Shown one piece after another: positions 56,430 to 64,000 of a DNA stretch of 64,000 nucleotides. Numbering within the stretch: the first letter of the stretch is position 1; every line of letters begins with the position of its first letter. The DNA is from Pseudomonadota bacterium (lineage in GTDB: Bacteria > Pseudomonadota > Gammaproteobacteria > Steroidobacterales > Woeseiaceae). The notes under the pieces were generated by a model. That model searched no databases and was not told where the DNA came from. It saw nothing but the letters and a program-made list of their open reading frames with translations. The position numbers were made by a program, and so were the translations under genes. The stretch covers positions 1-64,000 of the forward strand of contig JAQCAD010000011.1 in the NCBI GenBank assembly GCA_027621915.1, read 5' to 3'.

Positions 56430-56813
56430 TCAGCAGGATTCAAGATCAGCGTCAGGGTGCGGAAACATATCCGACTCGTCTTCTCCATCGCGTGGTGCCA
56501 GGCACGCGAAATCTTTCTCCACCAGGATAGTTAGCTGGTCTCCATCATCCAGTGATTGGCCGGAGGTAATAGACACTTGTTCAGATTCGGCCCACTGACT
56601 GATGTCCAATTGTGGAATGCGAACGGTCAACACGTTATTCGAAATATGCGCCTCGGGCTTAACAGTAGCCGGCGAACTTTCCAGCACATAGTCGAAGGAA
56701 TTGCTGCCGGCAAACTGCACTCGACCTTTGACGAGGCCAGTTGAGTTTACGGCCTGAACTTCAGACTGGCTCAGGCGAAGTCGAATCGAGTTGTCGCGAA
56801 TACGGAGTTTCAA
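56430..56813 (-). CDS. Conserved-looking small protein (possibly DUF7009)
   Basis: 127 residues, no signal peptide. MKLRIRDNSIRLRLSQSEV and the following beta strands look like a short conserved family met beside DUF2461 genes; I recall it as DUF7009, not verified. An acidic tail (PRDGEDESDMFPHPDAD) ends the protein. Probably co-transcribed with the DUF2461 gene. Confidence 0.65.
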   Translation of the reverse strand: MKLRIRDNSIRLRLSQSEVQAVNSTGLVKGRVQFAGSNSFDYVLESSPATVKPEAHISNNVLTVRIPQLDISQWAESEQVSITSGQSLDDGDQLTILVEKDFACLAPRDGEDESDMFPHPDADLESC

Positions 56814-56919
56814 GAATAAATGACTTTATTATTTTTCCGACGCTATTTAATCACGAAAAATGACCGGTAACGACACATTAAATTGCTCCGATCGGTCAAG
56901 ACCGGCCATTTGGCGCGCG

Positions 56920-59190
56920 CTATTGTTGCAAGGCCAGCGACAGGTCTCGTATGGACTGAACGTCGGGATACCGGGCAGCCAAGCTTTGCACTATTTCGCG
57001 CGCATCGTCATTCCGACCCAGATCACGCAGTATGGTTGCCAGGGCCCACTGGATATCAAAGTCGGCTGGAAAATCGTCCATACCGCGCATTAACAATTCA
57101 ACCGCCGCGTCAGACTCGCCAAACGAATTTAAAGCGACAGCATAGACGTACAGAAAGCGGGCGTTCGCTGTTTGCAATTCTGCCGCATGCCTTAACTCAT
57201 CGAGGCCCTCTTGCGCCCTGTTGTTACGAACGAGCAACAACCCCAGGGCATGGTGCAAGGCAGCTTCATCGGCAGCCAGCTCGATACCCTGTCGTAGTAA
57301 CACCTCCGCGTCGTCGTCACGGTTCAATTGTCGATACAGGTCCGCAAGGTTCGCGCGTTGTCCAACTGAGCGTGGATCGAGGCGCAATGCGGTTTGGAAC
57401 TCTGCCTCACCAAGGTTTGTATTGCCCGCCGCAGCGTAAAGACTGCCCAGATTGCCATGCGCTTCCGGACGTTCGGCATTTGCCCCTCGTGAGTCGACAT
57501 ATTCCTGTTCCGCAACAGCAAATGCGCCTTCAAATCGAGCGTCAAGTAACCCACGCATTGGAGAAATAATACCGACTGCTTCTACACGAATAGCCAGCAA
57601 TCGATCCTGAAGTAGCGGCGCTGCCCAGCCGACTACCAGGTCCTCCGGCAAGCCTGCAAGTGCACGCAATGCGCCCAGTCGGACAAACGGATCGGCGTCG
57701 GCCAGCGCGGATTGAATGACCCTCGCGATATCCTGGGAATACGGGGCTCGCAGCTCCGACAAAGCCGTCCCCCTGGCAATGCCTGGAACTGAACGATCGT
57801 TAATTGTTGCGATCAGTGACCCATTGGCCTTGGCCATTCCCGCTCTCGCTGCATGGATTGCAATTCCATAATGACCCGGCCGATTCTGGCCATACCAGTC
57901 TTCCGTGGCAGACATTGCCCATTTTGCGTTCTCATTGGTGTGGCATTGATTGCAGGCATTTGGTGAACCCGTCGCAATCGTCAAATCCGGACGTGGCCGG
58001 CGAAAGCTGTGGTCCCGTCGTCCATCGACCACCATGTAGTCGCGCGAGGGCATGTGGCAATCGACACAGCCAGCCGACTCAGCCTTGTGATGGTGATGGG
58101 CGGCGCTCGCGAAGCGCGCCGGCAAGTGACAGGTTGCGCAGATATCGTTGGGATCAGACCCGGTTCGCAAGACACCGGAATGTGGTTCATGACAATCGCT
58201 GCACGACACGCCGGCCTGGTACATACGACTCTGTACGAATGATCCGTAGACGTATACCTCGTCGCGGATCTGCCCGTCTGCGAAGTAGAGCCCGTCGTCC
58301 AGGAGTACCGGCGAATGCGTTGCGAACAGCGATCGACCGAATTCATAATTTGCAGCAACAACCGAGCGGCGCGAATGACAGCGGCCACAGGCTTCCGGCT
58401 GAGCCGGAAGTCGCGTTCGAAGCTCGCTGCGGGAAGCGATACCGGTGTCGGAACTCATTTCCCAGACCGCTCTGCCCTGATCGTCCAGATCGGTCAGCAG
58501 GCCCATGCTGCTGGAGAATTCACCAGCTTCCGCCTGTATGACATGATTTGAAGCCGGACCATGGCATGCCTCGCAGCTGACATTGATCTCAGTCCACGTC
58601 GTATCGTAGCTGTCTTCGACGACGCTGTAGTTCTTCGCGAGATTTGTCGAATGACACTCTGCACACATGAAATTCCAGTTTTGCTGCCGGCCGGTCCAGT
58701 GCAATTCGTCGTCATGCAGGATTGGTTCGTTCGGATACAGGTGGAACCAACGCTGGCCGCCCTGCTCCCGGTCGCGCGAATCCCAGGCGATCAATAATGG
58801 CTGCAATCGACCGCCAGGAAACTCAATAAGGTACTGCTGAAGCGGCGTCACCCCGAACGTGTATTTGATGGGAAAGTCCTGCAACTCGCCATCAGCGTTC
58901 TCCGTGCGGACGAAGAATCCGCCGTCACGAATGAAGAAGGTGCTCGTTATCTCAAAGTGTCGAAATTCCACACCGGAAAAATCGCCGAGAACTGATGCTG
59001 GCGTCGCGTGCTGCATCGCACGCGCATGATGCGAATCCTGCCAAAGTTCGAATTCAGGCCCGTGACAGCCCTTGCAGGACGCAGCGCCGGTGTATGCCGG
59101 TGACAAATCGGAGATCTCGACAGACGGCTCACCCGTCGGGCCGCATGCAGCGCCCAGAAGACATGCTGCGAGCAGACCAATCTGTCGCAT
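56920..59190 (-). CDS. Octahaem cytochrome c fused to TPR repeats (lipoprotein)
   Basis: 756 residues. Signal peptide with lipobox LGAAC, then eight CxxCH haem-binding motifs: CKGCH, CAECH, CEACH, CGRCH, CSDCH, CATCH, CVDCH and CNQCH. HEAT-like and TPR repeats follow (about 480-756; ERPEAHGNLGSLYAAAG, RANLADLYRQLNRDDDA). The pattern with KYTFGVTPLQQYLIEFPGG is seen in a class of periplasmic cytochromes of unknown partner. ATG at 59190 preferred over one at 59223. Electron transfer in the periplasm; donor and acceptor unknown. Confidence 0.9.
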   Translation of the reverse strand: MRQIGLLAACLLGAACGPTGEPSVEISDLSPAYTGAASCKGCHGPEFELWQDSHHARAMQHATPASVLGDFSGVEFRHFEITSTFFIRDGGFFVRTENADGELQDFPIKYTFGVTPLQQYLIEFPGGRLQPLLIAWDSRDREQGGQRWFHLYPNEPILHDDELHWTGRQQNWNFMCAECHSTNLAKNYSVVEDSYDTTWTEINVSCEACHGPASNHVIQAEAGEFSSSMGLLTDLDDQGRAVWEMSSDTGIASRSELRTRLPAQPEACGRCHSRRSVVAANYEFGRSLFATHSPVLLDDGLYFADGQIRDEVYVYGSFVQSRMYQAGVSCSDCHEPHSGVLRTGSDPNDICATCHLPARFASAAHHHHKAESAGCVDCHMPSRDYMVVDGRRDHSFRRPRPDLTIATGSPNACNQCHTNENAKWAMSATEDWYGQNRPGHYGIAIHAARAGMAKANGSLIATINDRSVPGIARGTALSELRAPYSQDIARVIQSALADADPFVRLGALRALAGLPEDLVVGWAAPLLQDRLLAIRVEAVGIISPMRGLLDARFEGAFAVAEQEYVDSRGANAERPEAHGNLGSLYAAAGNTNLGEAEFQTALRLDPRSVGQRANLADLYRQLNRDDDAEVLLRQGIELAADEAALHHALGLLLVRNNRAQEGLDELRHAAELQTANARFLYVYAVALNSFGESDAAVELLMRGMDDFPADFDIQWALATILRDLGRNDDAREIVQSLAARYPDVQSIRDLSLALQQ

Positions 59191-59316
59191 ACATCTTTTC
59201 GTAACACCTGACACAAACATCATGGACTCTTCGGACAGCCTGGATTCTTACAAATTTCCCAGTGTCGCATATGACACGCTGCTGTCGCCCCGGTCCGGAT
59301 GGAAACAGTTAAGGAC

Positions 59317-59336
59317 GGTTAGCACTGAGGCTAACC
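59317..59336 (-). terminator. Hairpin after the cold-shock gene
   Basis: Perfect 7-bp inverted repeat GGTTAGC / GCTAACC, 6-base loop, 8 bases after the cspA-type stop on the minus strand. There is no T run, so termination is a guess. Confidence 0.35.
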
Positions 59337-59344
59337 AGCCGAAA

Positions 59345-59557
59345 CTAGTCGGCCATGACGTTTTCCGCCTGCGGTCCTTTCTGACCCTGTGTTACTTCCA
59401 TGGACACTTTCTGCCCTTCTTTCAGGGTTTTGAATCCTTCCATCTGAATGGCACTGTGGTGAACAAATACATCCTGTCCGCCTTCGCGCTCGATGAAACC
59501 AAATCCCTTGTCGTCATTGAACCACTTGACGGTCCCACTTACTCTATCGCCTGCCAT
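59345..59557 (-). CDS. Cold-shock domain protein
   Basis: 70 residues, the whole length of a CspA-type protein. RNP-1 KGFGFIE and RNP-2 DVFVHHSAI are intact. Binds single-stranded nucleic acid and acts as RNA chaperone. AGAGGT lies about 7 bases before the ATG. The 5' untranslated region contains a 6-bp hairpin (59579-59596). Several paralogues usually exist, so a letter suffix is not given. Confidence 0.96.
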   Translation of the reverse strand: MAGDRVSGTVKWFNDDKGFGFIEREGGQDVFVHHSAIQMEGFKTLKEGQKVSMEVTQGQKGPQAENVMAD

Positions 59558-59819
59558 ATCTACCTCTTAAATATTGCGCGCCGGCGGCAACCGGCGTTGA
59601 ACAAGTTCGCTTGTCGCGAAACTCCGCACATCTTACCCATAAATTTACCGTCAGGCCCGATATTTTGATTTGCGACTGTCAGGAATCTCGACAACTACGC
59701 CAAATCGCATAAGAGCCGGCCCCGGATTTCCTAGAGTTTTCGCGACTTGCGTAACTAAAGTACCCGCAATTGCACGGGAGCTGAAAGTCCGGTGTGACAC
59801 GTCCGCGTACAGTTTTCTT

Positions 59820-60929
59820 CTATAGCCCGATCGCATCGATGAGCGGCTTCGCAAATAACGAAATCAGCGTGAGACTCACACCACCGATAAGTACGGCCGC
59901 AAAAAGCCCAAGCAGGAATGGTCGCGCGCCAATCTGGCGCAGGCCCGAGAACATAGACGTGAGGCCTACGGCAGCCATTGCCAGCAGTAAACAATTTTCG
60001 GCGGTACTCCGTACAAATGTCACCAGGGCGATCCAATTCGTCTGATCCATGATGCCGAATGCACGATCACCAAAATCGCCGACCGTGCGCAACGCCGACA
60101 TTAGTGCAAAACCGATGATGAACCACGGAATCAGCCTCCACCAGCGTGCGTCACGCGCCGATGAATCCGCGCCTCGATCCGACCCATAAAGAATTCCCAC
60201 CACGGGGATCACGGCGATCATGCAAAGATTCCGGACGAGCTTGGTTACTGTCGCAATATCCAGCGCGACCGGCGCATTGTATTGCGCCTCGTACATCAGA
60301 CCGGCGCCGGCAACCTGTGCGGTTTCATGAATGGATGTGCCCAGGAACAGGCCAGCCAGAGCCGGCTCGTTCGCAAACAGGTAGTGCCCCAGTATGGGGT
60401 AGAAAAACATGGCTACCAGTCCGAATAACGTGATGCAGGCGATGGAATAGGTCACCTCGGACTCATTGGCTTTGATCAGCGGCGCGGTGGCGACGATTGC
60501 CGTTGCTCCGCAAATACTTGTGCCGACAGCGATCAGTCCACTCATTTGCCTGGACAGATTGAGGTGACGACCGAGGACCCCGACCACGGAAAGGCCAACC
60601 GCGATGGCCACAATGACAAAAGGCAACGCAACCAGGGTGAATCGTCCTGCACCCAAAAGACTCAGACGAATGCCGAGTAACATGATGCCGACCCTGAGAA
60701 TTGTGGACGAACAGAACCGCAGCCCCAGGCCCAACCCCGGCGGGAGCCTGATGACGTTGGCGACGATCATGCCCAGGACTATCGCCATCATAATGTCACT
60801 GACGGGACTTTTCGCGAAACCGAGCACGGACTCACCGAACCATTGCGCCACGTGCCCGGCGGCGTAGGAAATAACGACGGCCAGCGTTATGCCAGCCCAC
60901 CAGAGCGGGTTTCTGAGACTATTGATCAA
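59820..60929 (-). CDS. yeiH: YeiH family putative sulfate exporter
   Basis: 369 residues with about ten membrane helices. Family segments: AIVLGMIVANVIRLPPGLG, ILRVGIMLLGIRLSL, GTSICGATAIVATAPLI and LFLGTSIHETAQVAGAG. Often called a sulfate exporter, with weak experimental basis. TTG start at 60929 directly upstream of the membrane region. 32 bases after the lldD-like stop; possibly one transcript. Confidence 0.9.
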   Translation of the reverse strand: MINSLRNPLWWAGITLAVVISYAAGHVAQWFGESVLGFAKSPVSDIMMAIVLGMIVANVIRLPPGLGLGLRFCSSTILRVGIMLLGIRLSLLGAGRFTLVALPFVIVAIAVGLSVVGVLGRHLNLSRQMSGLIAVGTSICGATAIVATAPLIKANESEVTYSIACITLFGLVAMFFYPILGHYLFANEPALAGLFLGTSIHETAQVAGAGLMYEAQYNAPVALDIATVTKLVRNLCMIAVIPVVGILYGSDRGADSSARDARWWRLIPWFIIGFALMSALRTVGDFGDRAFGIMDQTNWIALVTFVRSTAENCLLLAMAAVGLTSMFSGLRQIGARPFLLGLFAAVLIGGVSLTLISLFAKPLIDAIGL

Positions 60930-60961
60930 TTAATATATGTCCGTATTTTGCGGAGGCTCGA

Positions 60962-62134
60962 TCAGCGTCGTTGTATGTATTTTTCGCCGAGTTTTTGCAC
61001 GGAATTGCAGCCGAGAAGCGCCATGCTACGTTCGACTTCGGAGCGAAGCAAACCCAGTGCACGTTCTACGCCCGGTTGTCCACCAGCGGCAAGACCAAAC
61101 AGGTAACCGCGCCCGATACTGCACGCAGTGGCTCCGAGCGACAACGCCTTGATTACGTGTGTCCCGCGTCGCACGCCACCATCGCAAATGATTTCCAGTC
61201 GGTCACCCAGGGCAGCGGCAATCGGGGCGATGCAGTCGACCGGTGCTGGTGCGGTTTCCAGCTGTCTCCCACCGTGATTGGACAGCATGACCGCGGTCGC
61301 TCCGGCATCGACGGCTTTTTTTGCGTCACCGACCGTCTGTATGCCTTTTATCACCAGTGGACCATCCCATTGGCTGGCCAGCCACTCAACGTCTTTCCAG
61401 CTGATCGATCGGTCAAACTGGCTGTTGACGTAGGCCATGACACCGTCACTTATTTCGTTTGAAGCACCTGGACTGCTCGTTACATTGACCATGTCGAACC
61501 CGGGCTGGAGAATCGCGCGGATCGTCCATGGAAAATGTCGGGCATAGCTGAGTACGCTTTTCAGGTTCAGTTTCGGCGGCATGCCAAATCCGGTGACCAG
61601 GTCTCTTTCGCGATTGCCCGCGACCGGCGTGTCCACCGTCAGGCACAGCGCATCGTATTTCTGCTCTTTACAACGTGTCACAAAGTCTTTTGTAATGCCG
61701 CGGTCCTTAAAAATGTAAACCTGGTACATTTTTGGTCCGCTTGAAATAGCTGCCACAGCTTCGATCGTCGTTGTGCCCAATGTAGACAAACTGTAAATCG
61801 TTCCGAATTTATGCGCTGCACGGACGACAGCCGGCTCCGCTTCGTGATGAAACAATCGTGAAGCGCCGGTAGGTGCAAGAAATACCGGCCATTCAATTTT
61901 TTGCCCAAGTACAGTCGTCGCCATGTCGATTGTGCTGACATCTGACAGCTGTGTCGGCAGCAACTCGTAATCGTTGAAAGCGTCGGTATTTCGACCAAGC
62001 GACAATTCGTCATCCGCCCCTCCGTCCAGGTAGTTGAAAACCGGCCATGGCAAATTTCGTTTTGCAAGCTCACGAAGATCGGAAATGTTGTTGCAGTCCG
62101 CAAGTCGCTTTTGAACGATTGATTTAGTTCGCAT
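60962..62134 (-). CDS. FMN-dependent alpha-hydroxy-acid dehydrogenase (LldD-like)
   Basis: 390 residues, TIM-barrel flavoenzyme. FNYLDGGADDELSLGRN, PVFLAPTGASRLFHHEAE, TVDTPVAGNRERD and SNHGGRQLETAPAPVD (catalytic His in NHGG) are the lactate-dehydrogenase/glycolate-oxidase motifs. Oxidises an L-2-hydroxy acid, probably lactate, and passes electrons to quinone or another acceptor. Substrate specificity cannot be settled from sequence. The start overlaps msrQ by 11 bases. Confidence 0.92.
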   Translation of the reverse strand: MRTKSIVQKRLADCNNISDLRELAKRNLPWPVFNYLDGGADDELSLGRNTDAFNDYELLPTQLSDVSTIDMATTVLGQKIEWPVFLAPTGASRLFHHEAEPAVVRAAHKFGTIYSLSTLGTTTIEAVAAISSGPKMYQVYIFKDRGITKDFVTRCKEQKYDALCLTVDTPVAGNRERDLVTGFGMPPKLNLKSVLSYARHFPWTIRAILQPGFDMVNVTSSPGASNEISDGVMAYVNSQFDRSISWKDVEWLASQWDGPLVIKGIQTVGDAKKAVDAGATAVMLSNHGGRQLETAPAPVDCIAPIAAALGDRLEIICDGGVRRGTHVIKALSLGATACSIGRGYLFGLAAGGQPGVERALGLLRSEVERSMALLGCNSVQKLGEKYIQRR

Positions 62135-62717
62135 GAGAATTAATCTTTTTCCGCTTCCACACCCGATAGAATTCTAATGATAGCAGCACGAGAAAGTGAA
62201 TCAGTCCCGTCATGAAATCAAACGCTACAAAGATCCAGTGAATAAAGCTCAGTAGCGCCGCGAAATACACCCAGCGATGGATTTTTTTCCAGGTACGCTT
62301 GAGTCGACGAACGGATGTGTCATTACTGGTGATCGCCAGGATGATGAATATCATTAGCGCGACCCATCCTGTCCACATCGAGAAATCCGCCGCTTCTCTG
62401 ATCACCAGGTCGAGAGTCTGCTTCCGGTCCAGGTATATGAGCGTGTGCAACGTCGCGTATACGAATGAAGCTACGCCGAAGTATCGTCGCCGTCGCAGCA
62501 TCCAGGACGGCCACACGGCGTCGGGAAACATCAGACGCAGCGGTGTAATTGCCAGCGTAACAATCAACAGGCGCGCTGATAGCTCGCCGGAGACATGAAG
62601 CATTTCGCCATAAAAAAGATCGCTTGCTCGCCAGGCATTGGCCAACCAGAAGATTGGGCAGGCAAGGATCAGCCACAGCAGGAACCTGGAATTTAGAATT
62701 CTTGTCAGGCGGTCCAA
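62124..62717 (-). CDS. msrQ: MsrQ-type haem-binding membrane subunit
   Basis: 197 residues of the ferric-reductase-like membrane fold with about six helices; His residues in FVYATLHTLIYLD, WKKIHRWVYFAALLSFIHW bind haem. MsrQ passes quinone electrons to the periplasmic methionine-sulfoxide reductase MsrP. No msrP gene lies on either side, which is unusual. TTG start at 62717, set by GGAGGGG just upstream. Confidence 0.85.
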   Translation of the reverse strand: MDRLTRILNSRFLLWLILACPIFWLANAWRASDLFYGEMLHVSGELSARLLIVTLAITPLRLMFPDAVWPSWMLRRRRYFGVASFVYATLHTLIYLDRKQTLDLVIREAADFSMWTGWVALMIFIILAITSNDTSVRRLKRTWKKIHRWVYFAALLSFIHWIFVAFDFMTGLIHFLVLLSLEFYRVWKRKKINSHAN

Positions 62718-62902
62718 ATTCCCCTCCGCGAAACCTGAGCGACGCTACGATAACCCGGCTTCAAGTCTGCACGGATTAGTCAGCCCGATACAGTGTTCGC
62801 CAGAAAAATATTCAGGTGCGACATTTAATGGTTGACGGACGCACGTTTGCGGCACCAATATTCGGGTCAACGTACGCGATCATTATTAACAGGACGATAA
62901 TT

Positions 62903-63346
62903 ATGAAAAACCTTGTAGCTGCATTGCTGCTGGCGCTTGTTGGAACGCTTGGACCCGCAATGTTGATTGCCGATGATGGAATTCTGAACGCCAATACTGC
63001 TACGGCAGAAGAACTTGCCGCCATCCCTGAGATGGACGAATTCCTGGTCCAGGCCGTAATCAACAATCGACCTTTCGGCACAATCAGCGCGCTCAACGAG
63101 CGGTTGGGGGCCGACCTCAGTGACGAAGAGCTACAGGGGTTGTATGCACATGTATTTGTGCCAATCAATCTCAACACTGCGGATGAATCAGATATTCTCT
63201 TGATTCCCGGGGTCGGCAGTCGCATGGCGCACGAATTCGAGGAATACCGTCCGTACACGAGTATCGAGCAGTTTCGCAAAGAAATTGGAAAGTATGTCGA
63301 CGAAGCTGAGGTTGCCAGGCTCGAACAATACGTCACATTGGAATGA
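62903..63346 (+). CDS. Exported helix-hairpin-helix (ComEA-like) protein
   Basis: 147 residues. Signal peptide (to about LIA-DD), then two helix-hairpin-helix-like units: LNANTATAEELAAIPEMDEF and LNTADESDILLIPGVGSRMA. The second is a clear DNA-binding ComEA motif; the first lacks the usual GIG turn. The ATG at 62903 has AGGA about 7 bases upstream. ComEA proteins bind DNA in the periplasm during uptake; other competence genes are not seen. Confidence 0.85.
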   Translation: MKNLVAALLLALVGTLGPAMLIADDGILNANTATAEELAAIPEMDEFLVQAVINNRPFGTISALNERLGADLSDEELQGLYAHVFVPINLNTADESDILLIPGVGSRMAHEFEEYRPYTSIEQFRKEIGKYVDEAEVARLEQYVTLE

Positions 63347-63412
63347 CGTCGGGTTGACCGTTCGTCTAATGCGCTTTACGGTGCGCCAGTGATGGCTGCG
63401 ACTGACTGCTGA

Positions 63413-64000
63413 ATGCAATACACGGGATATGACTTGCCGCCAGGTGGTGGTGCCGCGAAACGAGCTACCATTGCCTGGCTAACACTCGGGCTTGTATCAC
63501 TTATTCTTGCCGGCATTTTTTCGCTGCTTTTGGTGCTCGCGCGAACGCCGGTGATACAAGGCTGGATTCCGTTCCTCGATTTTTTCCATGTATCCCTGGT
63601 CGTACATGTGACGTTGTCGGTACTGATCTGGCTACTGTCAATTTCCGCCGCACTCTGGAGCCTCTGCTCGGCCCGTGAGAACATCCTTTGGGATCGACTG
63701 TCCTTTATTGCCGCTGTATTTGGAACGTCAATAATTGTCATCTCACCGTTTGCCGGAGCCGGAAACCCGCAAATGAGCAATTATGTTCCGGTATTGCAGC
63801 ATCCGCTGTTTTTCGCCGGCCTTGCCCTGTTCGCATTCGGCATATCAAGCCATTTGACTCGCACATTATTATCGTGGCGTGGAATTGGCGTAGCGTTGAA
63901 TGGCAGCACCGCCTTGCAGGCCGGTGTAATGATCTCGGCCATCGTTACCGGGATTGCACTTTTCAGTATCGTTGTTTCATGGATTGGCATTCCCGAGGGG
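63413..64000 (+). CDS. Haem-copper-oxidase subunit I-like protein, cut by the window end
   Basis: 196 codons from an ATG at 63413 with no stop before the window ends. It has a short N-terminal tail, then membrane helices: about 22-44, 58-84 and further ones. The second helix begins FFHVSLVVHVTLSVLIWLLS, the pattern around the low-spin haem His of cytochrome oxidase subunit I-type proteins. Relatives are described as cbb3-like or alternative oxidase subunit I. The catalytic helices with the copper ligands lie beyond the window. No gene for other subunits is visible. Confidence 0.7.
   Translation, partial: MQYTGYDLPPGGGAAKRATIAWLTLGLVSLILAGIFSLLLVLARTPVIQGWIPFLDFFHVSLVVHVTLSVLIWLLSISAALWSLCSARENILWDRLSFIAAVFGTSIIVISPFAGAGNPQMSNYVPVLQHPLFFAGLALFAFGISSHLTRTLLSWRGIGVALNGSTALQAGVMISAIVTGIALFSIVVSWIGIPEG

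Overview
The window looks like chromosomal DNA of a free-living, respiring gammaproteobacterium. Reasons: a CpxP/CpxRA envelope-stress module, GlpK and GlpD, MsrQ, an LplT-PlsC fusion, a YeiH exporter, an octahaem cytochrome, a patatin-barrel protein, clear Shine-Dalgarno sites, mixed ATG/GTG/TTG starts and a moderate GC content. A marine lineage such as the Woeseiales would fit, but that is inference; no rRNA or species marker is present. I saw no tRNA, rRNA, insertion sequence, phage gene, CRISPR array or origin.

Layout. 0.3-5.9 kb: apbE, divergent from lemA and an M48 protease with a C-terminal extension, then a SYLF protein and small lipoproteins. 5.9-16.2 kb: MFS-acyltransferase fusion, a giant ATPase/P-domain/WD40 membrane protein, a RIO-like kinase, a patatin-barrel phospholipase, small genes and a peptidase remnant. 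16.2-22.8 kb: a minus-strand operon ilvN-proB-proA-glpD, divergent from ilvB, with a perfect palindrome between ilvN and ilvB. 22.8-30.8 kb: GGDEF protein, two lipoproteins, GFA protein, EamA transporter, a parA gene broken by an in-frame TGA, a threonine dehydratase, a pterin dehydratase and an OmpA-like protein.

30.9-42.6 kb is the most unusual region: nine collinear minus-strand genes. In transcription order they encode a Gly/Ser-repeat lipoprotein, a second lipoprotein, a transmembrane Ser/Thr kinase, an FHA-TM-PEGA-FGE-fold protein, a small acidic exported protein, a MotA/TolQ/ExbB channel protein, an Hsp70-like/FHA protein and two vWA proteins. The vWA proteins begin with an ExbD/TolR-like helix that carries the expected Asp. 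I infer an envelope-spanning machine: an ion-driven channel coupled to periplasmic vWA domains and controlled by Thr phosphorylation read by FHA domains. It sits beside CpxP/CpxRA (43.1-45.9 kb) and a PP2C phosphatase plus zinc-ribbon kinase pair (46.0-48.1 kb), which may belong to the same stress-signalling theme.

48.2-64 kb is mostly metabolism and respiration: an operon aacS-thioesterase-glpK, a redoxin, a sulfatase, leucine dehydrogenase, two uncharacterised proteins, an octahaem-TPR lipoprotein, a cold-shock protein, YeiH, an FMN hydroxy-acid dehydrogenase, MsrQ, a ComEA-like protein and, cut by the window end, a haem-copper-oxidase-like membrane protein.
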